Shown here: positions 33,303-42,044 of the stretch, piece after piece
Position numbering within the stretch: the first letter of the stretch is position 1
How the letters are laid out: each line of letters starts with the position of its first letter
Assembly (NCBI RefSeq): GCF_009192735.1
Contig: NZ_VTFU01000001.1
Coordinates: forward strand, 372,001-436,000
Direction of reading: 5' to 3'
Source of the DNA: Arthrobacter gandavensis
Lineage (GTDB): Bacteria; Actinomycetota; Actinomycetes; Actinomycetales; Micrococcaceae
Length of the DNA stretch: 64,000 nucleotides
The notes under the pieces: model-generated
What the model saw: only the letters and a program-made list of their open reading frames with translations
Told to the model about the DNA's origin: nothing
Database searches by the model: none
Translations under genes and position numbers: made by a program

Positions 33303-34688
33303 CTAGTGGTGGAAGCCGGGTTGTGCGGCTTCCTGCGGCATCGGCGACTCAAGCCGGTTGAGGTATTCGGTTTCGGTCCGGATATCCGCCAGGAGGCTGT
33401 CAGCCAAATCCATGCTGAGCCCGTTGCGGACGACGATCCGCTCCACGGTCAGGTTTTCCAGGTTGCTGGGCATGGGGTAGGCGGGAACCAGCCAGCCCTT
33501 GGTCCTCAGCCGCTCGGCCAGGTCATACAGGCTCCACTTATCCGTGTGGCCTTCCTTCAGCCGCCATGCGAACACCGGAATGTCCGACCCGTCGTTCCAT
33601 AGCTCGAAGGGCCCGATCTCGCTGATCCCGGCGGACAGATACAGGGCAACGTCCTGGCAGGCCTGCTGAACCTTGGCATAACCGGACCGTCCGAGCCGCA
33701 GGAACAAGTAGAACTGCAGGACGACCTGCGCGCCGGGCCGGGAGAAGTTCAGCGCAAAGGTGGGCATGTCCCCGCCGAGGTAGCTGACGTAGAAGATCAG
33801 GTCCTCGGGCAGCCACTGGCGCTCGCGCCACACCACCCAGCCAAGCCCGGGATAAACGAGGCCGTACTTGTGGCCGGAGGTGCTGATCGAATGGACCCGG
33901 GGAATCTTGAAATCCCACTCCAGGTCCGGCTGGATAAACGGGGCGATCATGGCGCCCGAAGCCCCATCCACGTGGATGGCGATGTCCAGTCCCGTGGAGG
34001 CCTGGATTTCGTCAAGCTTCGCGGCAATCTGCTTCACCGGCTCATACATGCCTGTGTAGGTCACGCCCATGATGGCGACGACGCCGATGGTGTTCTCGTC
34101 GACGTATTTCTCCAGCTCGAACCCGTCAAGGCATTTGTGGTCCTCGCTGATGGGAACAAGCCGGGCTTCCACATCGAAATAGTTGCAGAACTTTTCCCAG
34201 CAGACCTGAACCGCGGAACTCATGACCAGGTTGGGCTTGTCGGTTGGCTTGCCGTCCGCTCGGCGTGAATGCTGCCACAGCCGCTTCAGGGCAAGGCCGC
34301 CCAGCATGCAGGCTTCGGAAGAGCCCACCGTTGAGGTGCCGATGGTGCCGCCGGGATCGGGGGAGTGCCAAAGATCGGCAAGGATTTTCCAGCAGTTCTG
34401 CTCAATCTGGGCAGTCTGCGGATACTCGTCCTTGTCGATCATGTTCTTGTCGTACGTCTCCGCGTACAGCTTGTTGGCATGGTCGTCCATCCAGGTGCTG
34501 ACGAACGTGGCCAGGTTCAGACGGGCGTTTCCATCCAGCATGGTCTCGTCATGGACAATTTGATACGCCGTTTCCGGGAGCATCTCACCGTCCGCAAGCT
34601 TGGTCTTCGAGGCGACCGTATCCTCCCCGGGACGGGCGAAGAGTGGATTTACGCTCAATGAGTCTTTATCGCGTTCCTGCGGCATCAT
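33303..34688 (-). CDS. gadB: glutamate decarboxylase
   Basis: A 461-residue PLP enzyme converting glutamate to GABA and CO2 with uptake of one proton. The PLP lysine is K274 in STSGHKYG (K276 in E. coli GadB), and HVDGASGAMIAPF supplies the Asp/Ser contacts with the cofactor. The protein ends in GFHH; E. coli GadB also ends in a histidine-containing tail that blocks the active site at neutral pH. It is the first gene of the operon, with AAAGG before two consecutive ATGs (34688, 34685). The gap to gadC is 18 bases. Confidence 0.96.
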   Translation of the reverse strand: MMPQERDKDSLSVNPLFARPGEDTVASKTKLADGEMLPETAYQIVHDETMLDGNARLNLATFVSTWMDDHANKLYAETYDKNMIDKDEYPQTAQIEQNCWKILADLWHSPDPGGTIGTSTVGSSEACMLGGLALKRLWQHSRRADGKPTDKPNLVMSSAVQVCWEKFCNYFDVEARLVPISEDHKCLDGFELEKYVDENTIGVVAIMGVTYTGMYEPVKQIAAKLDEIQASTGLDIAIHVDGASGAMIAPFIQPDLEWDFKIPRVHSISTSGHKYGLVYPGLGWVVWRERQWLPEDLIFYVSYLGGDMPTFALNFSRPGAQVVLQFYLFLRLGRSGYAKVQQACQDVALYLSAGISEIGPFELWNDGSDIPVFAWRLKEGHTDKWSLYDLAERLRTKGWLVPAYPMPSNLENLTVERIVVRNGLSMDLADSLLADIRTETEYLNRLESPMPQEAAQPGFHH

Positions 34689-35017
34689 CTGGACCTTTCA
34701 GTAAGGGTGTGTACTGCACCGGACCGGTGTGATCGTCGGTTCTGAATCCCCGTGAGGCTGCGCGCACCAAAAACTCTACGCGGGGCCCGAAACAGTGGAT
34801 AGGCTCGTGGCCCCTGGCTGGCGCGGCGCACCGATATTGATTCCGGATCGGCTTCCCGGGCCCCGGAAAAGGCACGGACCGTTGAGGCAGGAACGGTGCG
34901 GGCGTACCGTGAACGACAAAACGGGCGGCATGACATGCAGCAACACGACATGTCCAGCGAGACACGCTCGGCCGAAACCACATACGGCACATCTGCACAC
35001 ATCTGCAAGGAGGCACC
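34689..35017. other. divergent regulatory region between gadB and hsp20
   Basis: This 329-bp region must contain the promoter for the leftward gad operon and the rightward small heat-shock gene. It holds GC-rich inverted segments and two repeats of CACATCTGCA close to the hsp20 ribosome site (around 34988-35008). No HAIR or CIRCE box was recognised and no credible gene is present. Confidence 0.5.
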
Positions 35018-35428
35018 ATGGCGGGACTGGCGCGGCGTGATCGGTTCGAACTGCCCGAACCCGTACGTAAGTTCTTCGAAGGCGACTGGGAGGTCCCGGC
35101 GTTCCCGGTCGAGGAGTACCGGGACGGCGCCACCATGGTGGTGAAGGCCGAACTGCCCAATATCGATCCGGACAAGGACCTGGATGTGTCGGTCAGCGAT
35201 GGCATCCTGCACATCAAGGGCGAACGCCGGGAGGGCAGCGAGCACAAGGACAAGAACGGCTACCGCAGCGAGTTCCGCTACGGTTCCTTCACCCGCGACA
35301 TTCCGCTGCCCGCAGGTTCCAGCCAGGACAACGTCACTGCGTCCTACAACGACGGTGTGCTGGAAGTCCGGGTTCCGGTGCCTGAGGTGGGGGCTTCATC
35401 CACGAAGGTGCCGATTTCCCGGGGATAA
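35018..35428 (+). CDS. Hsp20/alpha-crystallin family small heat-shock protein
   Basis: A 136-residue protein with a central alpha-crystallin domain: VVKAELPNIDPDKDLDVSVSDG, then GILHIKGER and FTRDIPLP, and the C-terminal GVLEVRVPV. The ATG at 35018 follows AAGGAGG with ideal spacing. These chaperones hold unfolding proteins in the cytoplasm without ATP. The gene is divergent from the gad operon, so the two may be induced by the same stress, which is inference. Confidence 0.93.
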   Translation: MAGLARRDRFELPEPVRKFFEGDWEVPAFPVEEYRDGATMVVKAELPNIDPDKDLDVSVSDGILHIKGERREGSEHKDKNGYRSEFRYGSFTRDIPLPAGSSQDNVTASYNDGVLEVRVPVPEVGASSTKVPISRG

Positions 35429-35494
35429 CCGCAGTTACTGGGGGTGAGGGCCGCGGATCCAACACCGCGGATAATGCTGCGGCGAGGAGGATCC

Positions 35495-37537
35495 ATGAGC
35501 AGCCGTGCCCCCAATGCCCCGGCCGGCGGAACCGGCGGTTCCGCCGGCGGGGCGGGAACGTCCCGGAAGTACCCCGACTGGGTCATCATCGCCACGCTGG
35601 CCAGCGGCGGCGTCGTCGTCTCCCTGGAGAAAACGGCGGTGGTCCCCCTGCTGCCCGAGTACCCCGGGATTTTCGGCGTCAGCTCCGACGACGTGTCCTG
35701 GATGGTGACGGTGACGCTGCTCAGTGCAGCCGTCGCGACACCGATCGTCTCCCGGCTGGCCGATATGTTCGGCAAGCGCCGGATGCTGCTGATTGCCATG
35801 ACCATGATGGTGGCGGGCGCGTTTACCGCCTCCATTGGCGGCACGTTTTTCTGGGCGCTGACGGGGCGGGCACTGCAGGGATTTGCCGGTGCCGTGATTC
35901 CGGTGGGCATCAGCATCCTGCGGGACACGCTGCCGCAGCGCAAGATCGCCGGTGCTGTTTCGCTGATGAGCGCCAGTTTCGGCATTGGAAGTGCCCTGGG
36001 CCTGCCCATGGCGGGCCTGATCTATGACCGGCTGGGCTGGCGGGCAACCTTCTGGGTGGTGGGGAGCATTGCTGCTGTGCTCATCGTGGCCGTGATCGTG
36101 TTTGTTCCCGAATCCAGGGTGCGCACTCCGGGACGGTTCGACTACGAGGGCGCCGTGGTGCTTTCCGCCGCCATGACCGCCCTCCTCCTGGCCATCAGCA
36201 AGGGCGGAGTATGGGGCTGGACCAGTGATCCGATCCTTGGCCTGTTTGCCGCCGCCATCGTTCTCCTCGCCGTATGGTTTCCGCTGGAACTGCGCAAAGG
36301 GCAGCCACTCGTGGACCTGCGCACCTCGGCGCGGCGCCCGGTGCTCCTGACCAACGCCGCCACCGTCCTGGTGGGGTTTGCCATGTACGCGAACATGCTG
36401 GTCACCACCCAGCAGCTGCAGCTGTCCAAGGAATCCGGGTATGGCTTCGGCCTGAGTGTCGTGGCCGCCGGCCTGACCATGATCCCAGCCGGCCTGGCCA
36501 TGGTCGCGGCAGCACCGCTCTCGGCGCACATCACCAATTCCTTCGGCGCGAAGACCACCATGGTGGTGGGCTGCGCCGTGATGGCCGGCGGCTATTTCTC
36601 GCGGGTCCTGCTGGTCCACACAGTCACCGGCATCATCATCGGCGCCGTCATCGTGTCCATCGGCACCGCCATTGCCATGGCGGCGATGCCGACACTCATC
36701 ATGAGCAACGTTCCCCTCACGGACACCGCCGCCGCCAACGGGGTCAACACCCTGCTGCGCTCGGTCGGCACGTCCACGTGCAGCGCCGCCGTGGCGAGCA
36801 TCCTGGCCTCGATTACGGTCACGGTCGGGGGAGAGGCCTTCCCCGACGTGGACGCCTTCCGTGCCATCTTCTCGCTGGCCTGTTTCGCCGCCCTGGCTGC
36901 CACCGGAATCTCCTTCCTCATTCCCCGTGCCCCGCGGCGGGAGGCAACCCACCCGGAGCTGCATGCCGCGCCGGGGGAGCGCCAGCCTGCTCCGGCGGAT
37001 GCCAGGCGCGAGATCATGGTGACCGGGACCATGCTGGCCGGGGACCAGGGCACCCCCGTTCCCGGCGGGGTGGTCACCGTACTGGACAGCGGCGGCGACC
37101 CGGTGGACTGGGACCGGGCCGACGACGCCGGGCGGTACGCCGTCGTCCTCCCCGGCGACGGACGCTACGTGCTGGTCGCGACCCAGCACCAATGGCGTCC
37201 GGTGTCCGAGGTGGTCGCCTTCCCGGGGGTTCCAGCCAGCCATGACATCCGCTTCAACGACCGGCTGACCCTGACCGGACAGATCTCGCACGACGGGCGT
37301 CCGGTGTCCGGCGCCCTGGTCATCCTCGTGAAGCCGGCGGGGGAGAACCCGGGATCCTCGCGGTCGGACAGCGGCGGAAACTACGAACTGCCCCTGCCGC
37401 GCCCGGGAACATACATCCTGACGGTGGTGGAGCCCGACGGCGTGAGAACGCACACACGGCGGGTCACCCTCCCGGCGCCCAACACGGTGATCGACGTCGA
37501 ACTCGGCGGGCCGCCCACCACAGGCCTGCGCATCTAG
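35495..37537 (+). CDS. MFS transporter fused to two carboxypeptidase-regulatory-like domains
   Basis: A 680-residue protein starting at ATG 35495 with GAGGAGG just upstream. Residues about 25-475 are a DHA2-type (multi-TM) drug:H+ antiporter: KTAVVPLLPEYPGIFGVS in helix 1, LADMFGKRRMLL in loop 2-3 and GRALQGFAGAVIPVGIS in helix 4. Residues about 505-675 are hydrophilic and contain two beta-sandwich repeats: one with GTPVPGGVVTVLDSGG, the next with GRPVSGALVILVKP ... SGGNYELPLPRPGTYILTV, typical of CarboxypepD_reg/transthyretin-like domains. The extra domain would follow the last membrane helix; its side of the membrane depends on helix number. Function of the fusion is unknown. Confidence 0.88.
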   Translation: MSSRAPNAPAGGTGGSAGGAGTSRKYPDWVIIATLASGGVVVSLEKTAVVPLLPEYPGIFGVSSDDVSWMVTVTLLSAAVATPIVSRLADMFGKRRMLLIAMTMMVAGAFTASIGGTFFWALTGRALQGFAGAVIPVGISILRDTLPQRKIAGAVSLMSASFGIGSALGLPMAGLIYDRLGWRATFWVVGSIAAVLIVAVIVFVPESRVRTPGRFDYEGAVVLSAAMTALLLAISKGGVWGWTSDPILGLFAAAIVLLAVWFPLELRKGQPLVDLRTSARRPVLLTNAATVLVGFAMYANMLVTTQQLQLSKESGYGFGLSVVAAGLTMIPAGLAMVAAAPLSAHITNSFGAKTTMVVGCAVMAGGYFSRVLLVHTVTGIIIGAVIVSIGTAIAMAAMPTLIMSNVPLTDTAAANGVNTLLRSVGTSTCSAAVASILASITVTVGGEAFPDVDAFRAIFSLACFAALAATGISFLIPRAPRREATHPELHAAPGERQPAPADARREIMVTGTMLAGDQGTPVPGGVVTVLDSGGDPVDWDRADDAGRYAVVLPGDGRYVLVATQHQWRPVSEVVAFPGVPASHDIRFNDRLTLTGQISHDGRPVSGALVILVKPAGENPGSSRSDSGGNYELPLPRPGTYILTVVEPDGVRTHTRRVTLPAPNTVIDVELGGPPTTGLRI

Positions 37538-37575
37538 GCTCAGCGGCAGCCGAGACCAAGCGCACACTCCTGCCT

Positions 37576-37605
37576 TTGGCACCTGATTGCTTCAGCGCAT
37601 AGGAT
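37576..37605 (+). promoter_or_regulatory. probable promoter of the phosphate transporter gene
   Basis: TTGGCA (37576-37581) and TAGGAT (37600-37605) are separated by 18 bases, giving a sigma-A-like promoter about 150 bases before the transporter start. Confidence 0.45.
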
Positions 37606-37756
37606 CAATCTGGCACAAATGGGACACTGTCCTGCGGGACCCGATCAACCGGCGCATTTCACGCCCGGGCATGCCGGTCCCTTTGCCCACTATTTCCGAT
37701 GAACCGGAAGCACCGTGCTCTCCCCGCCGACGATCGGCGGCGTCGGCGTGGTGCTG

Positions 37757-39022
37757 ATGGAACTCCATTTTGTCTTCAAGTTAGGGTACGTGGTGGACCT
37801 CACCCTCATGGTGGCGCTGGTGATTGCGCTCGCACTATTCTTCGACTTCACCAACGGTTTTCACGACACTGCCAATGCAATGGCAACTCCCATTGCCACA
37901 GGTGCGATCAAACCGAAGACAGCTGTGGCCCTTGCCGCAGTGCTGAACCTCGTGGGAGCCTTCCTGTCCACCGAAGTGGCCAAGACCATTTCCGGCGGCA
38001 TCATCAGGGAAGGCGAGGGCGGCATCCAGATCACGCCCGTCATGATCTTTGCGGGACTGTTGGGTGCGGTGATCTGGAACCTGATTACCTGGCTGCTCGG
38101 ATTGCCCAGCAGCTCCTCGCACGCCCTGTTCGGCGGCCTGATCGGTGCCGCCATTATCGGTGCCGGCTTTGGGTCGGTGGACTACTCGGTGCTGTTGTCG
38201 AAGGTGATCCTGCCGGCGTTCATCGCCCCGGCCATTGCCCTGTCCGTGGCCTACCTGGCCACCCGCCTGGCCTACTCCATCACCCGCCGGCATGACCAGG
38301 AATCAGGGGACAAGCTGCCCCGCAAGCGCGGCGGCTTCCGCTACGCGCAGATCTTCTCCTCCTCGCTCGTTGCCCTGGCCCACGGCACCAATGACGCCCA
38401 GAAGACCATGGGCGTCATCACCCTGGTGCTCATCTCCGGTGGTTTCCAGATGGTTGGCACCGGCCCCGTGTTCTGGGTTGTCGCGGCATGTGCCGTGGCG
38501 ATCGCCGCGGGCACCTACGCAGGCGGCTGGCGCATCATCCGCACCATGGGCACCGGCCTGACCGACGTGAAGCCGGCCCAGGGCTTCGCCGCCGAGACCA
38601 GCACCGCGGCGGCCATCCTGACCTCGACGCACCTGGGCATGGCACTGTCGACCACGCAGGTTGCCTCGGGCTCGGTCATCGGCTCCGGCCTGGGCCGCAA
38701 GGGAGCGGAGGTCCGCTGGGGAACCGCGCGCCGCATCGCGGGAGGATGGCTGCTGACCCTTCCGGCCGCTGCCGTCATGGGTGCCGCCGCCGCACTGGTC
38801 GCCAGCACCGGCATGATCGGCGTGACGATCGACGGCATCCTGGGACTGGCCATCATCCTGTTCATCTTCTTCTGGTCCCGGCGTAACCGCGTTGGCCACG
38901 ACAACGCCGTCAGCAACATCGACAATGCCGGTGGCGCCGTCAAGATCAACAAGCGCAAGTCCCGCTCGCAGGGACGCGCCGCCACCGCCCGCTCCACCAA
39001 GGTCAAGGAATCGTCCAAATGA
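37757..39022 (+). CDS. pit: inorganic phosphate transporter, Pit family
   Basis: A 421-residue low-affinity phosphate:cation symporter. The two inverted Pit signatures are FDFTNGFHDTANAMATPI near the N-terminus and LAHGTNDAQKTMGVI in the second half; about ten membrane segments are present. The ATG at 37757 aligns with the usual N-terminus, but an in-frame GTG at 37715 with GGAAG upstream would add 14 residues. A basic C-terminal tail (KINKRKSRSQGR) is cytoplasmic. The stop overlaps the start of a small membrane protein, so the pair is likely a functional unit. Confidence 0.93.
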   Translation: MELHFVFKLGYVVDLTLMVALVIALALFFDFTNGFHDTANAMATPIATGAIKPKTAVALAAVLNLVGAFLSTEVAKTISGGIIREGEGGIQITPVMIFAGLLGAVIWNLITWLLGLPSSSSHALFGGLIGAAIIGAGFGSVDYSVLLSKVILPAFIAPAIALSVAYLATRLAYSITRRHDQESGDKLPRKRGGFRYAQIFSSSLVALAHGTNDAQKTMGVITLVLISGGFQMVGTGPVFWVVAACAVAIAAGTYAGGWRIIRTMGTGLTDVKPAQGFAAETSTAAAILTSTHLGMALSTTQVASGSVIGSGLGRKGAEVRWGTARRIAGGWLLTLPAAAVMGAAAALVASTGMIGVTIDGILGLAIILFIFFWSRRNRVGHDNAVSNIDNAGGAVKINKRKSRSQGRAATARSTKVKESSK

Positions 39023-39261
39023 GCATCGACTGGGTCGCCTACCTCGTAGTCGCCGCAATTACACTGCTGGCCACGCTTGTCGTCGTCGGCCTGTATTCCA
39101 CCGGCCTCCGGCTGTATGCGGTCGCTTCGGACCGCAACCCCGGCCCGGAGGCCACAAGCCGGTTGAAGCTGGTCAAGGCGGGAGCGTACGCCTGCTTCAC
39201 GGTCTGCGGTGCCGCCGTCCTGTTCGGCATCTACCTGATTGTTCCCGCGCTCCACGGCTAG
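39019..39261 (+). CDS. small two-helix membrane protein coupled to Pit
   Basis: An 80-residue protein with hydrophobic segments at about 6-25 and 52-74 separated by a polar loop with LYAVASDRNPGPEA. Its ATG overlaps the pit stop (ATGA). I recognise no named family. Tight coupling to a transporter suggests a regulatory or stabilising partner, an inference from gene order. Confidence 0.75.
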   Translation: MSIDWVAYLVVAAITLLATLVVVGLYSTGLRLYAVASDRNPGPEATSRLKLVKAGAYACFTVCGAAVLFGIYLIVPALHG

Positions 39262-39323
39262 AGCACGGCGCGGCCCCGGACGCAGCGGCCGGGGTACTGA
39301 TATCACCACGCAAGGAGCCCGCA

Positions 39324-40163
39324 ATGGTCATGCCCAGGAACCTGTTCCTTGTCCGTCACGGACAGAGCGAAGCCAACGTCATGCAGCGGGCTTCCAAGGC
39401 CGGCGACCCCAGCCTCTACACCGAAGAGACGATGACGGTCCCGGACCGTTCCTGGCGGTTGACTGAACTCGGGGTGCAGCAGGCAAGGGTTGCGGGCGCA
39501 TGGATCGCGGGGCTGGACATCACATTCGACCGGGCGGTCGTGTCCACCTACACCAGGACCCGCGAAACCGCCGCGCACCTCGGTCTCGATGTCCGCTGGG
39601 AAGAAAACCGGGTGATCCGGGAGCGGTCCTGGGGTGAAATCGGTTCCATGTCCAAACAGGACTTCGCACGGAAGTACTCCCAGAACGCCGCCTACCGCGA
39701 CTATGACCCGCTGTACTGGGCTCCTCCCGCGGGTGAATCCATCGCCAACGTTGCCGAGAACCGGGTGCGGAACATCCTCAGCACACTGCACCGGGAAAAC
39801 GCCCGCGGGAATGTCCTGATGGTCACCCACGGCGAGTTCATGTGGGCAACACGGCTGGTCCTGGAACGCTGGAGCGACGAAGAGTTCCTGGACCGTGACG
39901 CCGACAAAGAGCAGATCATCCACAACTGCACCGTGCTCCAATACACTGCCGACGACCCCCACAGCGCCGACCCGGCCGGCAGCGGCACTCCACGCGACAA
40001 GCTCACGTGGGTCCGCCGCTGCTGGCCGGTCTGCGTCGATGGCGAATGGACCATGTTCGTCGGCGGGTGGGAAGAGTTCGACCGCACCTACTTCACGGAC
40101 GGCGACCTCCTGCGGAAGGTGGAATCCAACCGGCACTTCTTCCAGGGAGCCTTGGGAAGCTGA
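39324..40163 (+). CDS. histidine phosphatase family protein
   Basis: A 279-residue phosphoglycerate-mutase-like enzyme. The phosphohistidine motif LVRHGQSEAN is at residues 8-17 and the second histidine is in THGEFMWATR. ATG at 39324 follows AAGGAG; a longer in-frame ORF upstream overlaps pit and is not credible. The long insert between motifs and the C-terminal WEEFDRTYFTDGDLLRKVES are not those of canonical glycolytic mutases, so it is a phosphatase of unknown substrate. The stop lies inside a direct repeat shared with the convergent gene. Confidence 0.87.
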   Translation: MVMPRNLFLVRHGQSEANVMQRASKAGDPSLYTEETMTVPDRSWRLTELGVQQARVAGAWIAGLDITFDRAVVSTYTRTRETAAHLGLDVRWEENRVIRERSWGEIGSMSKQDFARKYSQNAAYRDYDPLYWAPPAGESIANVAENRVRNILSTLHRENARGNVLMVTHGEFMWATRLVLERWSDEEFLDRDADKEQIIHNCTVLQYTADDPHSADPAGSGTPRDKLTWVRRCWPVCVDGEWTMFVGGWEEFDRTYFTDGDLLRKVESNRHFFQGALGS

Positions 40164-40201
40164 GCCGGGCCGGCCAGGACGCTGAGCCGGCCTCCTAGGA
40201 C
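40159..40201. repeat. 22-bp direct repeat spanning two convergent stop codons
   Basis: gctgagccgggccggccaggac (40159-40180 without exceeding one unit) is followed by gctgagccggcctcctaggac (40181-40201). The first copy holds the TGA of the histidine phosphatase (40161-40163) and the second holds the complement of the TAG of the ene-reductase (40195-40197). GGCCGGC/GCCGGCC can also form a 7-bp hairpin that may terminate both transcripts. Confidence 0.75.
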
Positions 40202-41274
40202 GCTTCGGCGTACTCCGGATAGTCGGTGTAGCCGGCGGGGCCATGGGAGTAGAAGGTGGACGGATCCGGGGTATTGAGCGGCAGGTCTTCCTCCCAGCGG
40301 CGGACCAGATCCGGGTTGGCAATGACCGGGCGTCCGACGGCGACGCAGTCGCCCAGGTCATCCTCCATGAAGCGGACGGCTTCTTCGCGGGTGGTCAGGA
40401 TGCCGAAGCCGGAGTTCAGGATGAGCGGACCCCCGAAAGTCCTGCGCAGTTCCTGCACGAGGATATCGGCCGGGTCCCGGTGCAGGATGCTGAGAAATGC
40501 CGGCTTCAACGGCGCAATGGCAGTGACCAGGGCGGTGTACGTCGCCAGGACGTCGGCGGGGTTGGTTTCCAGTACTCCCTGGATGTTGTTTTCGGGGGAG
40601 ATCCGCAGGCCGGTGCGGTCCGCGCCGATGGCGTCGGCCACGGCCCGGTACACCTCGATAACGAAGCGTGCCCGGTTCTCCGGGGACCCGCCGTACATAT
40701 CGGTGCGCTTGTTGGAGTCCGGGGACAGGAACTCGTGCAGCAGGTAACCATTGGCACTGTGCAGCTCGACGCCGTCGAACCCGGCTTCGATTGCGGCGCG
40801 GGAAGCCGAGACAAACTCGGCGGTGATGGCGGGCAGCTCGGCGGTGGTGAGAGCGTGCGGGACCGGGTACGGCTGCTTCCCCTCATAGGTGCGGGTCATG
40901 CCGTCCACGGCGATGGCGCTGGGCGCCACCACCCTGCGGCCGCCGTTGATTCCGGAGTGGGTCACCCGGCCTGCGTTCATCAGCTGGGCCACGATCCGCC
41001 CTCCGGCGGCGTGGACGGCATCGGTCACGTTCTTCCAGCCGCTGATCTGTTCATCGGTCACCAGCCCCGGCTGCCATGGGAAGCCCTGTCCCTCGTAGGA
41101 GGTGTAGGTGCCTTCGGTGACGATCAGGCCCATCGAAGCGCGCTGCGCGTAGTGCTCGGCCATCAACGCTGTGGGGATCCCCTGCCGGCCGCTGCGGGTG
41201 CGGGTCAGCGGTGCCATGACCAAACGGTTGGGAATTTCGAGGCTGCCGAGCGTAAACGGTGAGAAGAGGTTCAA
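40195..41274 (-). CDS. alkene reductase, Old Yellow Enzyme family
   Basis: A roughly 359-residue FMN ene-reductase that reduces activated C=C bonds with NAD(P)H. The N-terminal FSPFTLGSLEIPNRLVMAPLTRTRSG, the flavin/substrate pair in ELHSANGYLLHEFLSP and the segment MYGGSPENRARF are typical. The start is uncertain: the family N-terminus matches a TTG at 41274, while an ATG at 41400 adds 42 non-homologous residues. No good ribosome site precedes either. The gene is convergent to the histidine phosphatase. Confidence 0.85.
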   Translation of the reverse strand: MNLFSPFTLGSLEIPNRLVMAPLTRTRSGRQGIPTALMAEHYAQRASMGLIVTEGTYTSYEGQGFPWQPGLVTDEQISGWKNVTDAVHAAGGRIVAQLMNAGRVTHSGINGGRRVVAPSAIAVDGMTRTYEGKQPYPVPHALTTAELPAITAEFVSASRAAIEAGFDGVELHSANGYLLHEFLSPDSNKRTDMYGGSPENRARFVIEVYRAVADAIGADRTGLRISPENNIQGVLETNPADVLATYTALVTAIAPLKPAFLSILHRDPADILVQELRRTFGGPLILNSGFGILTTREEAVRFMEDDLGDCVAVGRPVIANPDLVRRWEEDLPLNTPDPSTFYSHGPAGYTDYPEYAEAS

Positions 41275-41438
41275 GGAGGAAGAATCTTTCTGTCGGGCGC
41301 AGCCGGCGCTGTTACTGCCGGCGCCGGCGCAGGGGAATAAGGTGTCTAATTCGCCCAACACGGATCCGGACCTCAGTATTCCTCGGCATGGAATACGCAC
41401 CGGCAGCGTCGTCCGGTGTTTTTGGCCGGTGCCGCGGC

Positions 41439-41444
41439 TAGCAT
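41439..41444 (+). promoter_or_regulatory. -10 hexamer TAGCAT, leaderless start of the RibD-like gene
   Basis: TAGCAT is followed by six bases (ggcggc) and the ATG at 41451; no ribosome site is present. Confidence 0.5.
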
Positions 41445-41450
41445 GGCGGC

Positions 41451-42044
41451 ATGGTCAGAACGGTCTATTACGTGGCGGCGTCGCTGGACGGGTTCCTGAT
41501 CGACGCGCAAAACCAGCCCGGCGGCATGAATCCGGGGGAGCACTCCGGGGGCTCCGGGGCATCCCTGCTGGGCGACCACTATCGGGAGTTTCTGGGCCGT
41601 GTTGGCGCCGTGGCGATGGGTGCCGGAACGTACCGGTCCTTCCTGGCCGACACGGCCTCGTGGCCCTATGGAAGAATTCCCGTCTGGATATTTACCCACC
41701 ACGAATTTCCGGGGATTCCAGGCGCCGATATCACGTTCATCCGCGGCGAAGTCGCGGAATTCCACCCGGATATCGTGTACGACGCTGGTGAAAAGGACGT
41801 CCTGCTGGCCGGCGGCGGAAATATCGCCCGGCAATTCATGGACGACGGATTGATCGATGAAATGGTCTTCACAGTGGTGCCCGTGGCGCTGGGCAGCGGT
41901 CGGCCGGTGCTTCCGGTGGGCAGCATCACCAAGGCGGGGGTGTTGCTGGACACCCGTTCCGTGGGCGGAGGGCTCGTGCAGCTGCACTACGCGTTCGGGC
42001 CCGGGGAAGCCTTCGGGGCCGAAGCAGAGAGCGCTGAAGAGTGA
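41451..42044 (+). CDS. dihydrofolate reductase family protein (RibD C-terminal domain)
   Basis: A 197-residue RibD_C/DHFR-like protein. The N-terminal VYYVAASLDGFLID, the MGAGTYRSF strand-turn and the LLAGGGNIARQFMDDGLIDE motif are family hallmarks that bind NADPH. The members of this group are mostly uncharacterised reductases. It overlaps the following phosphotransferase gene by four bases and is probably transcribed as a leaderless mRNA. Confidence 0.87.
   Translation: MVRTVYYVAASLDGFLIDAQNQPGGMNPGEHSGGSGASLLGDHYREFLGRVGAVAMGAGTYRSFLADTASWPYGRIPVWIFTHHEFPGIPGADITFIRGEVAEFHPDIVYDAGEKDVLLAGGGNIARQFMDDGLIDEMVFTVVPVALGSGRPVLPVGSITKAGVLLDTRSVGGGLVQLHYAFGPGEAFGAEAESAEE

Noticed and set aside
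34896-35144. Plus-strand ORF of 82 codons upstream of hsp20
   Set aside because: It overlaps the hsp20 ribosome site and N-terminal coding region in another frame and has no recognisable pattern.
35435-37582. Minus-strand ORF of 715 codons opposite the MFS fusion gene
   Set aside because: It is rich in His, Gly, Arg and Asp, lacks any domain pattern, and mirrors a GC-rich real gene with clear MFS motifs and a ribosome site on the plus strand.
40243-41262. Plus-strand ORF of 339 codons opposite the ene-reductase
   Set aside because: Composition is that of an antisense shadow; the minus strand has the Old Yellow Enzyme active-site motifs.
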